NCBI GenBank assembly: GCA_040756415.1
Contig: JBFLYZ010000048.1
Location: 1 to 29,319, forward strand
Source of the DNA: JBFLYZ01 sp040756415
GTDB lineage: Bacteria > Bacteroidota > Bacteroidia > JADZBD01
Length of the DNA: 29,319 nucleotides
Direction of reading: 5' to 3'
Each line of letters starts with the position of its first letter. Position 1 is the first letter of the stretch. A program made the translations under genes and the position numbers. The notes under the pieces were generated by a model, which saw only the letters and a program-made list of their open reading frames with translations, ran no database searches and had not been told where the DNA came from. This document shows positions 8,451-16,211 of the stretch, one piece after another.

Positions 8451-11400
8451 CTACTCCTTAATTACGATCAATTTTCCCGAATTTTCAGGTTTACCGTTTA
8501 TATTAATACTGAAAATATAAATTCCTCCATTTAATACTGATGTATCAACCGAGACACTATTCTCGTCAGGCTTTAGTGCCACACTAATCAGTTTCTTGCC
8601 AAGCAAATCATAGATTTCAAATACTCCCTGCTCGCCTTCAACAAGACTATAATCGTAATACACGAGTCCGGTTGTAGGATTAGGATAAACGGTACTTTCT
8701 ACAGCCAAGTTCGCATTCGTCTGATCCTGCTGCGTCCTAAAGCCGGTATTGGCTACCGGATCGAATTTCAGCATAACACGGGCCGAATAAACAGCATCGC
8801 CATTGGTGACCGGGTCCTGACTGGCAATACTCAGCAGCGTAACTGAATCCGCTGAGGTGAACCACCACTGGCCGTTTGCCCATGTATTCAAATAGATTGA
8901 GTTAACAGTTTTTCGATTCTGCTCGATCAGAGTTTGAGGACTAAAACTGTTATTCAGGTTCGTAGCCTGCGGGGTATTTCCGCTTGCGATGTTATCGTTT
9001 ATGTTCTCAATGGTTCCGATGCAGTCATTAGCGCATTGCTGATAGAAACTCTGATACAGGCCATCATTCGGAACGTTCAACTGCAAGGCTCCGGGGTTCT
9101 GCCTGAAATAACGATAAGTCCGTAGCTTATCCCAAAACTTATTCTCAATACTATCTATACTAAATGACTTTTGATTATTTACAATTATTCCAAGGAGAGA
9201 GTCCCTGTCCTGTGGGCTTAATTGCTGAAGCAGAACAAGACCGCATATATCGGCAGAACCAACACCTATATTCGTGACATTCAAATTACCAATTAAGGAA
9301 GCAGCATATGGGTTAGGGTTACAGCTTCCACCAATACAGTTTGGAAAAGTGGTACGATAATTAAAGCGAACTAATGGAGACTGTATCACGACACTTCCGC
9401 CTAATCTTTCCTGCGGAATACTAACAGGTGTAAACCATAAGTTATGCTGGGAAATCTGATTGAAAATCTGAATCTGATTATTGATGTTAGCGTTATTGAA
9501 GAATATTCCATTCCAGTTACCGCGCAGCTCATTACAAACCAACCATGTCAGTGGAGCGCAGGCACCATCAACATAAATTCCGCTTCCGGTAAATCGCAGG
9601 ATGTTTTCGCTTATAAGGGCATTTGTGCTGTTTTCTACGCTTATACCGCGCAGCGTAGTTACCATAGATTGCGTTGCATTACCACCGCTTCCCCTTGATA
9701 TTATATTTTCATCTACAGTCAGAAAATCACATCCGGCAATTCTTATACCTGCGTGGATAAAGGTGTATGCGGTTACCGGTTTTAAGAAGCCCACCCTGTT
9801 CTGGAAAACAAGACTATTGCCTCCGCTTATATTTATCAGGTAAATCCCGGTTTGGGTTCGCTGAATGTTATTGAAGTTTGCCGTAAGCATGACCGGGCCG
9901 GAGGCCACATTACCAACAAAGATCCCCGTTCCATTCTGATTTACGGAATTTTGCAGAATGTTGTTATTGTTTATCGTTAGGCTGCTGTTGTAAACATCCG
10001 TACAGCTTATGGCCCCTGCAAAATCAATGGTCGGCTGTAAAAACCTGTTACCGTTGATGAGCATGGTTTTTCCCGGAGCGTTCTGTACGAATATTCCGTA
10101 AAAGCGGGAATCGGTAAAAAGGTTGTTCTGTATATCCAGGTCGTGTTCATTGATGACTGCGATTCCGGTTGAAACTAGATTAAACTGGCAACGGTTGTTG
10201 GTTCCAAAGCCGCCTACCCGTAGAGCCTGATTGATATAAACAAGTCCGGTTTTGGTTCCCAGGGCCCAGATACCTACTCCGCTTGCTACATTCAGGTTGG
10301 GAATAAAATTAATGTTCAGGAAGCGGTTATGCAGGAAAGTGCTGTTAGATACTTTTACATAAGCCCCTATATCAACATTGCTGAAAAGATTAAAATTGGC
10401 AAGCAAGGTGGTATCTCCAATTACAATACCGGCCACCGTATCAATTTCAATTCCTATATGTGTCCGGTTATTGTTTGGCGGCAGGGCCGGAATAGCCGGA
10501 ATAAATCCGCTTACTGTGGTAAAGGTTGTTCGCGACACAAAACCCGGATGAGGCCCAAAGGGATAGGATTTTACCCAAATACCTTTGAAATTATCCCGCA
10601 GTATCGAGCCGTTTGTAACCCTGAACAAGCCAGCGTTTAATGAAACAATGGCGTTACGGGCCTGCCGCATAGTAGTATTGTTACAGTAGAGCGCAGCTTT
10701 ATTCTGGTTTATATAAACCCCGTCCCACATATAGCCGCATGCGGCCCGCAACGTATCATTGGTCAGGATCAGGGTATCGTTGATGGCAATGACAGCGTTT
10801 CCGGCAAGGGTAACGTTCTGACAATTTAAAAACTCAAATTTTGTGTCAATGGTAAATGTTCCGTTAATAATTATTGGAAGTGTAGGTTGTAGTGTCAGGT
10901 TAAGCTGATAACCATTGGTAACGAATGTTGAATACATCTGCAATACCTGAGAGGCTGTCTGGTTTTCAATACAAATCTGTGCGGACATATTGCAATCGCA
11001 GCATGGCGGAAAATAAGCTGTATCTGAAACCTCACATCCATTTGTATCTACCCCGGTAACTATAACGTATGTATTCGTAGCGTTTGGATTCGTCCAGGCA
11101 ATTGTAACTGTATCGTTCGTATTACTTCCGATGAATACTCCGTTATTGGTTTGCCAACTTATAGGCGGGTAAATATTTGAAACTAGCAGGGTCGTTGTAT
11201 CACAGATCGTGGCTCCTAAAGGCACAACTATAGAGGGCTGAATAGGCGGGGGAATAATAATTACGTCTGTATAAGAATAAGTATTTCCGTATATGTCCGT
11301 TATCGTTAGCGTCACGTTGTATTGGCCGAATGTCGAATAGGCATAAACAACTGAATCCAGATAGGCCGAATAACTGAATAAAGGACTTCCATCACCGAAA

Positions 11401-12203
11401 TCCCATTGCCAAGCAGTTATATACTGCGCACATAGGCTTGAATCATAAAAAATTACCGTTTTACACTCGTTGTGCCAAGCAAAATATGGGTCGGGATAGG
11501 TTACATAAATTGTGTCTGTTATGGTGTCTTTGCACCAACCTGATCCTGCAATCAACGAAACAATATGCTGGCCTGAATCTAAAAGCGGGGTAAAATTTGA
11601 AGGAAAGCAGATGATCGTGTCACAGAAGACCTGATTGCAAGAGTAAGAAACTCCATCAACAATCCACTCTAAGGCAGCAGGATCATTGGGTGAGCTTGTG
11701 CTTACAAAGCAAATTGTATCTCCGTAGCATTGAGGAGAAGGAATTGCAAAAAAGGAAGCCGAAGGCGGGGCTACAACATTTACAGAAAAAGTATTTGAAG
11801 CAAAGCACCCTGCGCTGCAATCTATTCCATTAATCGGACAGGTTGAAGCTGTTACAGTAAAGTTGCCAATGGTATTGTATGTAACAGTATAGGAGGCCGA
11901 AATTGGTAATGTGCCTGAGCTGGTTGGGATTCCTCCCGGAGATTGAAAGGCTACCGTTGGGTTTGGCCCGCAAACCTGGAGAAAAAAATAGGCATTTGAA
12001 TCCAAAGGGGAAAAAGATAAGAAGTAGGTTATTGTCGTTCCTACGCAAATGTTTAGAAAGGGAGCGCAATCAGTAGGATTGTTACAGCATACCGTGTCCA
12101 GGCCATCGGTAGCGCAAAGCGCCAGTGGGGTTGTTGTAGGGGGTTGCGCCTCAGATACAATCACAAAAATAAGAAGTGTTAAAAGAACAAAAAGCTTTTT
12201 CAT
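8451..12203 (-). CDS. Giant secreted PKD and right-handed beta-helix protein with T9SS type A domain
   Basis: The 1250 residues start with a signal peptide (MKKLFVLLTLLIFVIVSEAQ). Cys-rich immunoglobulin-like domains follow, with a clear PKD domain near residues 265-320 (AWQWDFGDGSPLF ... VVYAYSTFGQYNVTLTI). From about residue 430 to 1000 the pattern is parallel beta-helix: many N-N-x-I and GI-rungs such as LTINNNNILQNSVNQNGTGI, as in adhesins and polysaccharide lyases. The C-terminus is a type A sorting domain (STVYPNPTTGLVYYDY, FEIYDLLGKKL, GGIYIFSI, GKLIVIKE). The beta-helix could be a binding or degrading surface for polymers, but no active-site residues can be named. A strong promoter lies just upstream. 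Confidence 0.9.
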   Translation of the reverse strand: MKKLFVLLTLLIFVIVSEAQPPTTTPLALCATDGLDTVCCNNPTDCAPFLNICVGTTITYFLSFSPLDSNAYFFLQVCGPNPTVAFQSPGGIPTSSGTLPISASYTVTYNTIGNFTVTASTCPINGIDCSAGCFASNTFSVNVVAPPSASFFAIPSPQCYGDTICFVSTSSPNDPAALEWIVDGVSYSCNQVFCDTIICFPSNFTPLLDSGQHIVSLIAGSGWCKDTITDTIYVTYPDPYFAWHNECKTVIFYDSSLCAQYITAWQWDFGDGSPLFSYSAYLDSVVYAYSTFGQYNVTLTITDIYGNTYSYTDVIIIPPPIQPSIVVPLGATICDTTTLLVSNIYPPISWQTNNGVFIGSNTNDTVTIAWTNPNATNTYVIVTGVDTNGCEVSDTAYFPPCCDCNMSAQICIENQTASQVLQMYSTFVTNGYQLNLTLQPTLPIIINGTFTIDTKFEFLNCQNVTLAGNAVIAINDTLILTNDTLRAACGYMWDGVYINQNKAALYCNNTTMRQARNAIVSLNAGLFRVTNGSILRDNFKGIWVKSYPFGPHPGFVSRTTFTTVSGFIPAIPALPPNNNRTHIGIEIDTVAGIVIGDTTLLANFNLFSNVDIGAYVKVSNSTFLHNRFLNINFIPNLNVASGVGIWALGTKTGLVYINQALRVGGFGTNNRCQFNLVSTGIAVINEHDLDIQNNLFTDSRFYGIFVQNAPGKTMLINGNRFLQPTIDFAGAISCTDVYNSSLTINNNNILQNSVNQNGTGIFVGNVASGPVMLTANFNNIQRTQTGIYLINISGGNSLVFQNRVGFLKPVTAYTFIHAGIRIAGCDFLTVDENIISRGSGGNATQSMVTTLRGISVENSTNALISENILRFTGSGIYVDGACAPLTWLVCNELRGNWNGIFFNNANINNQIQIFNQISQHNLWFTPVSIPQERLGGSVVIQSPLVRFNYRTTFPNCIGGSCNPNPYAASLIGNLNVTNIGVGSADICGLVLLQQLSPQDRDSLLGIIVNNQKSFSIDSIENKFWDKLRTYRYFRQNPGALQLNVPNDGLYQSFYQQCANDCIGTIENINDNIASGNTPQATNLNNSFSPQTLIEQNRKTVNSIYLNTWANGQWWFTSADSVTLLSIASQDPVTNGDAVYSARVMLKFDPVANTGFRTQQDQTNANLAVESTVYPNPTTGLVYYDYSLVEGEQGVFEIYDLLGKKLISVALKPDENSVSVDTSVLNGGIYIFSININGKPENSGKLIVIKE

Positions 12204-12225
12204 GGGATAGTTTTTAGAGGTAAAA

Positions 12226-12255
12226 CAAAATTAGACTAATAGTTCACTTTTCCAA
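12226..12255 (-). promoter_or_regulatory. Near-consensus Bacteroidota promoter of the 1250-residue surface protein
   Basis: On the minus strand TTTTGG (TTG at 12255-12253) is followed after exactly 19 bases by TAATTTTG (12233-12226), a full TAnnTTTG match. The start of transcription would lie about 15 bases before the ATG at 12203. This is the best promoter in the window. Confidence 0.65.
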
Positions 12256-12291
12256 AATATTTATTGAGCAATTATATACATATCTGACTAC

Positions 12292-12486
12292 TCAAAAAAT
12301 TATCTCACGGGCCGCCTTTCGGTTTTTCTTCCGGTAGGGCTTTGCTTTGCGGTAAATGGTCGCCAGTTCCTTGTGTGTCAATTCCAGCCGTTCTTCGCCT
12401 GCCAGCCGGAATGAAATTTTATCTTCATCAATGACCGCTTTAAGTTCGGGGCTCAAAATGACTTCTCTTGTAGTTTCCTTTTCCAT
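12292..12486 (-). CDS. Small charged hypothetical protein
   Basis: The 64 residues read MEKETTREVILSPELKAVI and continue with alternating acidic and basic stretches, ending in a Lys/Arg-rich tail (AKPYRKKNRKAAREIIF). No family is recognised. It has no signal or membrane segment. It follows the 67-residue gene with a strong hairpin between them, and its composition is like the element genes rather than the AT-rich T9SS genes next to it, so I place it at the left end of the accessory element. Confidence 0.55.
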   Translation of the reverse strand: MEKETTREVILSPELKAVIDEDKISFRLAGEERLELTHKELATIYRKAKPYRKKNRKAAREIIF

Positions 12487-12502
12487 TTTTTTGCTTGAAT
12501 TA

Positions 12503-12541
12503 AGGCCAGCAGCCCCGCTGTGTGGTTGGGGCTACCGGCCT
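12503..12541 (-). terminator. Strong hairpin between two small genes
   Basis: Arms 12503-12516 and 12528-12541 pair over 14 positions, two of them G-U in the minus-strand RNA, around an 11-base loop. There is no U-run after the stem, so this may be an attenuating or RNA-stabilising hairpin rather than a classic rho-independent terminator. Confidence 0.5.
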
Positions 12542-12549
12542 GTTCTCTC

Positions 12550-12753
12550 TCATTGTGAGAACTTATTTTTTTTAGGCTTACGCTGCATTAGTTCTTCATA
12601 TATAGCGAGGAGTTTTTCGGTGCTTGTCTGCTCCAGCGCGCTTATATATGACCACAGATCCCTATGTATAATCGCCTCCTCCTGGGCGGTGAATAATCCC
12701 TCCTCGTTTACCATTTCAAATTTAATTCGCTCTATTAATTCCTCCCTTTCCAT
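12550..12753 (-). CDS. Small helical hypothetical protein
   Basis: The 67 residues (starting MEREELIERIKFEMVNEEGL) are acidic and predicted helical, with a basic tail of KPKKNK. No family is recognised. Its ATG at 12753 stands before a 570-base repeat-bearing control region, so it may be the first gene of a short leftward transcript with the 64-residue gene. Base and codon use look coding. Its function is unknown. Confidence 0.55.
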   Translation of the reverse strand: MEREELIERIKFEMVNEEGLFTAQEEAIIHRDLWSYISALEQTSTEKLLAIYEELMQRKPKKNKFSQ

Positions 12754-12829
12754 AGATGATTTAGCGTGGGCTTAATGGTAATTCGTCTTGTGATAATAAA
12801 AAACGACAATCCTTACCGTAAACGGCAAC

Positions 12830-12925
12830 TTAAATTCCCTCTTTTTTGCCATAAGCTTTATCTAATCCATTGACTATCCATAATCTACGGGCCGATTCAA
12901 AGGGTAACTTATTTGCAGTTTTCAT
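12830..12925 (-). CDS. Possible 31-residue small ORF
   Basis: An ATG at 12925 opens a 31-codon frame beginning MKTANKLPFESARRLWIVNG and ending KKEGI. The composition is protein-like and the start is A-rich on its 5' side, but the length is too short to be sure. It would be the first small gene leftward of the repeat region. Confidence 0.25.
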   Translation of the reverse strand: MKTANKLPFESARRLWIVNGLDKAYGKKEGI

Positions 12926-12989
12926 AACAATTCAAACCGTGAATTAAATCAATCCGGGCGTCCGATCCAGCGACAAGTTAACCCACAAA

Positions 12990-13244
12990 GCGACATTCGA
13001 CAATACCATTTTAAGTGGCCCGATCCTGTTTATCTCATTTGAAACCAAGTAATTAGGCACATTTTGTGGCGACATTCGCACTGGGCTATAAAAAAACGTA
13101 CTGCCTTATTAAAAAAAAAACGACACTTTGCGCCCGTTGTAACATTCGGCCCTATAGGGAAACGATTGTCTTTCCGATCTGTAATTCCTCCAATTTCCCC
13201 TCTGAAAACACCCTTAACCAGACGAGGGCAAAATGTAACACTCG
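12990..13244. repeat. Interspersed CGACATTCG-type repeats in the left control region
   Basis: In the 571 bases between 12754 and 13324 the string gcgacattcg occurs at 12990-12999 and 13069-13078, and relatives gtaacattcg and gtaacactcg occur at 13139-13148 and 13235-13244. Partial CGACA copies are at 12971 and 13121. They are direct repeats 70-96 bases apart and not palindromic. They may bind a regulator or replication protein of the element. Confidence 0.5.
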
Positions 13245-13265
13245 GCATGATTGCAAATATAAAAA

Positions 13266-13285
13266 ATATATACTGGTTTATATAT
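13266..13285. promoter_or_regulatory. AT-rich imperfect palindrome before the XRE gene
   Basis: Seven-base AT arms (atatata and tatatat) surround ctggtt, about 40 bases before the XRE ATG at 13325. Its position and symmetry suit an operator, perhaps bound by the XRE protein itself. The region 13250-13320 is strongly AT-rich and probably also holds the promoter. Confidence 0.35.
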
Positions 13286-13324
13286 GCGGTTTTGCATATA
13301 ATATCCAACTGCTTCTTTTGCTGC

Positions 13325-13573
13325 ATGAAATCAAAGCAAAAGAAGAAGGCTACTTCCCCGGATATGATCGCACTCGGAAAGCGAATGAAGGAATTAAGAA
13401 TTAAAGCCGGGCATAAGAGCCATGAAACTTTCGCATATCAATTTGAAATTAATCGCGTACTGTATGGAGACTACGAGGCCGGAAAGGGCAACATTACATA
13501 TAAGAACCTGATGAAAATAATTCGTGGGTTAGGTGTAAGCGTAAAAGAGTTTTTCAGCGAAGGTTTTGAATGA
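13325..13573 (+). CDS. XRE-family helix-turn-helix regulator of the element
   Basis: I take the ATG at 13325 (MKSKQKKKATSPDMIALGKR); the open frame runs further upstream but that part is repeat-rich, AT-rich and not protein-like. The 82-residue protein is almost only a HTH_3 domain: LGKRMKELRIKAGHKSHETF, then QFEINRVLYGDYEAGKGN and a closing LMKIIRGLGVSVKEFFSEGF. Such proteins repress phage and mobile-element promoters, and here it sits between repeat-bearing control DNA and a partner gene with which it overlaps by four bases (ATGA). It is read away from the small leftward genes and towards the end of the long minus-strand operon. Confidence 0.85.
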   Translation: MKSKQKKKATSPDMIALGKRMKELRIKAGHKSHETFAYQFEINRVLYGDYEAGKGNITYKNLMKIIRGLGVSVKEFFSEGFE

Positions 13574-13905
13574 TCCCATCTTGGCAAGGTCAGCAGCTTC
13601 TGTTAAGAGCCGTTGTTATTAACGGTGAGCATAGCTGCATCTTTGAAGCTAAATGGTATTGGGGAAATGAGAGGCAAACCCATAAAGCGATTTATTTCTA
13701 TCAGATTGATTCGACCTTTCCTCCTCTTGGCAGGCCAAGCCCCGATGACCTGAAACATCTTTTAAGAACGTATAACAAGTGGAACACTAAGTGGCCTGAC
13801 GATGAGCCGGATATTTTTGACTGGATTATTGATAGGATTAGGGAGTTTTACGGGGAAGACTCGAATATTTACGTTACGCATGGAATAAAACGCCCCTCTA
13901 ATTAG
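13570..13905 (+). CDS. Hypothetical protein coupled to the XRE regulator
   Basis: The 111 residues start at the ATG of an ATGA overlap with the XRE gene, so the two are translationally coupled. The N-terminal half looks like beta strands (LLLRAVVINGEHSCIFEAKW) and the C-terminal half is helical with many acidic and aromatic residues (EPDIFDWIIDRIREFY). No family is recognised and there is no membrane segment. A two-gene unit of an XRE protein and a partner invites comparison with toxin-antitoxin or repressor-antirepressor pairs, but nothing in the sequence proves either. It ends inside the bidirectional terminator. Confidence 0.75.
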   Translation: MIPSWQGQQLLLRAVVINGEHSCIFEAKWYWGNERQTHKAIYFYQIDSTFPPLGRPSPDDLKHLLRTYNKWNTKWPDDEPDIFDWIIDRIREFYGEDSNIYVTHGIKRPSN

Positions 13906-13916
13906 GAGGGGCGTTT
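13888..13916. terminator. Bidirectional terminator between convergent operons
   Basis: A perfect 11-base inverted repeat (13888-13898 and 13906-13916) encloses the loop taattag. It ends with TTT on the plus strand, and with TTTTATT on the minus strand, so it can stop both the XRE pair and the long minus-strand operon. Both stop codons lie within it. Confidence 0.85.
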
Positions 13917-14503
13917 CTGTACTTCTTAACCTCTTTGTTTTCTTCAGCTTTCGGCAGATCCATGACCACAGGTTTATCCGAATAACGGTTCTTCTCGATG
14001 GCCGCCTGCCCGTCCCTCACCTTAACCACGATATCCGGCATGTGCCGCCAGCCCTGCTTGCCGTGAAAATCCCCGCTCTTGATGGACTGTAACACCACGA
14101 TAAAGGCGCAACCTGGGCGCGACTCCCGCAGACGCATCACGTCAGCGAAATCGATCCCGTTGGCCGTTGCCGAATCAATAAAAATAAAATCGTAGTTCTC
14201 CAGCGGTGGAGCCTTTTCCAGCGAAGGGGTAAAATGAAGCTGGTTTAGCTTGTCCGCCTTCACCCGCTGGATGACCTGCTTGATGGATTCGGAATTATAT
14301 TGCTCGGTCGAAACATACAGTACATTCCCGAAATTCTCGCTCAGGTACTTGGCAAAGCCCACGCAAAAGCTGGTTTTACCCTGCCACGGAGGGCCGTAGA
14401 CCAGCATCCAAAAGTTCCGCTCCGGCTGGGCCAGCAGATCTCCGTAATAACCCCTAAAGGGCAGGGTGTCGAACTCGGCCTGCGCCATTTCCTTTGCCGT
14501 CAT
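13898..14503 (-). CDS. RadA/RecA-like P-loop ATPase
   Basis: The 201 residues from ATG 14503 carry a Walker A motif GPPWQGKT (37-44), a strand with VLYVSTEQ (61-68) as in RadA/DnaB-type ATPases, Walker B FIFID (106-110), and a late KNRY (171-174) that recalls the KNRFG motif of RadA/Sms. It probably acts on DNA in the cytoplasm, in recombination, replication or genome packaging. It is the last gene of the minus-strand operon. The frame stays open upstream to 14626 without any ATG, GTG, TTG or CTG, and that stretch encodes an acidic, plausible extension (SDYDGLEGFDFPEQ); see the frameshift site. Packaging ATPases of tailless viruses usually have a HerA/FtsK-like core, so its role here is open. 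Confidence 0.8.
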   Translation of the reverse strand: MTAKEMAQAEFDTLPFRGYYGDLLAQPERNFWMLVYGPPWQGKTSFCVGFAKYLSENFGNVLYVSTEQYNSESIKQVIQRVKADKLNQLHFTPSLEKAPPLENYDFIFIDSATANGIDFADVMRLRESRPGCAFIVVLQSIKSGDFHGKQGWRHMPDIVVKVRDGQAAIEKNRYSDKPVVMDLPKAEENKEVKKYRNAPPN

Positions 14504-14596
14504 TACTTCGGTTTTTTTTAATTCAGGGTCTTCATCGCTAATCCTGTCTTCCTCCTGCTCAGGAAAATCAAATCCCTCTAAGCCGTCATAATCGGA

Positions 14597-14603
14597 GTTA
14601 AAG
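14597..14603 (-). promoter_or_regulatory. Candidate +1 frameshift site CTT TAA C
   Basis: The Lys-rich gene ends CTT TAA (14603-14598) followed by C, which resembles the prfB recoding site CTT TGA C. Skipping one T enters the ATPase frame as AAC TCC GAT TAT GAC, which runs open into the ATPase with no canonical start codon before ATG 14503. A G-rich stretch (GAGGGCGGGG) stands 8 bases before the CTT and could play the part of the internal Shine-Dalgarno. The result would be a fusion of about 460 residues. Confidence 0.35.
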
Positions 14604-15287
14604 AAAGCCGGCCCCGCCCTCTTGGGCTATGATCCCATTCAAGCCGCTCAAGGTTGTTGCCGGTATTTTCAAACTCGTTTTATGCTTGAGTGAATAGGTG
14701 ATCGCATCACGGGCCTTTTCCACCTTATCGTAATACTTGTCACTTTCGGTGATGAGCCTGCGGTTAGCCATAAAGACCAGCGTGGTCGCCAGCTTTTCGA
14801 GCGGTTCCTTCAGCTCGCGCCACGGCCTGCCGATCAGGCTGACGAAGCGTTTAAGAAAGGCGACCGAGGGCCGAATCTTTTGCGACCCGGCAATAGCTTT
14901 GATCCGCGCTACGAAGTCGGCTTTAGGCTTTATCTCAATGTATTTTCCTTTGCCGCGCTCGTAATGGGATATAGCGATGCCTTGAATCTGGTCGATCTCT
15001 TTGGAATAAGGATCACCCTTGCGGATTCGCCTTTCATGTATAGCCTTTTGCAAGGACTTGATGAAGGTCAGAACGCGCTTTGCTTCTACCTCTTTGCCGA
15101 CCATGTTCTTAAACCTGCGTATGAACTTGACAGGCTCGGCAATTATCTCGACCTTTTCGGCTGTGTCTTTCTTTGCCTTTTTCGCCTTTCGTGCTTTCTT
15201 TTCCGGTTTTTCCTGGACTTTTTTCTTAGGAGCTTTGCCTCTCTTTGTTCTTCCAAGTCCTTCTAATTGCTCTATCAACTCTTCCAT
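14598..15287 (-). CDS. Lys-rich basic protein, likely DNA- or membrane-associated
   Basis: The 229 residues begin MEELIEQLEGLGRTKRGK and continue with a very Lys/Ala-rich tail region (about 13-45, with KKARKAKKAKKD). A mostly helical domain of about 150 residues follows, with no known family. A second short motif, LSGL, is at 213-216 just before the C-terminus. Strong positive charge suits DNA binding or condensation. It lies four bases after dam and directly before the RadA-like ATPase, with which it may be joined by +1 frameshifting. A role as a packaged genome-binding protein is inference. Confidence 0.7.
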   Translation of the reverse strand: MEELIEQLEGLGRTKRGKAPKKKVQEKPEKKARKAKKAKKDTAEKVEIIAEPVKFIRRFKNMVGKEVEAKRVLTFIKSLQKAIHERRIRKGDPYSKEIDQIQGIAISHYERGKGKYIEIKPKADFVARIKAIAGSQKIRPSVAFLKRFVSLIGRPWRELKEPLEKLATTLVFMANRRLITESDKYYDKVEKARDAITYSLKHKTSLKIPATTLSGLNGIIAQEGGAGFL

Positions 15288-15291
15288 TGCT

Positions 15292-16203
15292 TTAGCGATA
15301 TGTTATGATTAACTCCAGAATGCGGGCGATCAGGAAAGCCGGATGCGGTGATCCGTCCAGCCCCGAAAGCGCCCCTGCGCTCTCATCAAAGTTCCACGTA
15401 ATGACTTCCGTTTTCTGCTTGTGCTTTGAGTTAGCGGTATTGTTGGCCGCTACCTTCAAAACGATCCCGCGCTGCCGCCATTTGTTCTTTTTAGTGTACT
15501 TGCCCAGCAATTCGGAAGGGTAGCTGGTTAACACGAACTTTCCTTTTATGCCTGAAAGCTGTTCCAGCAGGCTCTTAAACTTTTCTTCGGTGTATCCCGA
15601 ATAAAAGCCCATGTCCGAATTGAAATAAGGCGGGTCGATAAAAAAGAGCGTATCAGGCGTATCGTACCGCTTGATGATCTTTTGCAGGTCATCGTTTTCG
15701 ATGGTCACGGTTTCCAAACGCTGGGCGAAAACTCCCGCCTCGCGCTCGATCCTGTCACGCTTGTTTTTCAAATTGACCTCCCGCTCCCCGTTATGGTCAA
15801 AACCAAAGGACTGCGGGCTGTGCGCGAATCCCATTGTACAGCCCGCCCAGGCGGCCCATGCCCGGTCTATGTCCGAATAGTCGTGCGGGGAAAAGAAAAT
15901 TTCCTTTGCCCGCTGAAACTCCGAGCGGCTGTAGGGCGTACCGACCACTTTTCGGATGAACTCCGGCTGCTTGGTCTTCAAAACCCTGAAAAAAGCGACT
16001 ATGTTGCCGTTAATGTCATTAATGACCTCCTTACGGTGCTTGGGCAAGGCAAAGGTCATTTGCGCCCCGCCCGCGCAGGGTTCCACGTAACGTACCGGGT
16101 CGGCTGCATAGATGAGCGGTAATATGTATTTGACCAGCCTTGCCTTTCCTCCGTAGATGTTCAGCGGGGATTTAAGCAAGGGTTTTAGTTCCATTCCCTT
16201 CAT
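15292..16203 (-). CDS. D12-class DNA adenine N6-methyltransferase (Dam family)
   Basis: It transfers methyl from S-adenosylmethionine to adenine in DNA. Using the ATG at 16203 (a GTG at 16209 and an ATG at 16194 are alternatives) the protein has 303 residues. The NIYGGKARL segment near residue 15 corresponds to the usual WxGGK start, YVEPCAGGAQ (about 39-48) to motif I, and FFIDPPYFNSD (DPPY at 190-193) to motif IV. The target site cannot be told; Dam relatives often act on GATC. After the methylase domain comes an extra tail with LSGLDGSP (279-286) and a hydrophobic end, AFLIARILELIITYR, unlike ordinary Dam. It probably protects element DNA from host restriction or marks it. Confidence 0.88.
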   Translation of the reverse strand: MKGMELKPLLKSPLNIYGGKARLVKYILPLIYAADPVRYVEPCAGGAQMTFALPKHRKEVINDINGNIVAFFRVLKTKQPEFIRKVVGTPYSRSEFQRAKEIFFSPHDYSDIDRAWAAWAGCTMGFAHSPQSFGFDHNGEREVNLKNKRDRIEREAGVFAQRLETVTIENDDLQKIIKRYDTPDTLFFIDPPYFNSDMGFYSGYTEEKFKSLLEQLSGIKGKFVLTSYPSELLGKYTKKNKWRQRGIVLKVAANNTANSKHKQKTEVITWNFDESAGALSGLDGSPHPAFLIARILELIITYR

Positions 16204-16211
16204 GCACACCC

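Noticed and set aside
13030..13326. A 98-codon minus-strand frame in the left control region
   Set aside because: It runs through the CGACATTCG repeats and an AT-rich promoter, with an unnatural composition; the plus-strand XRE gene fits better.
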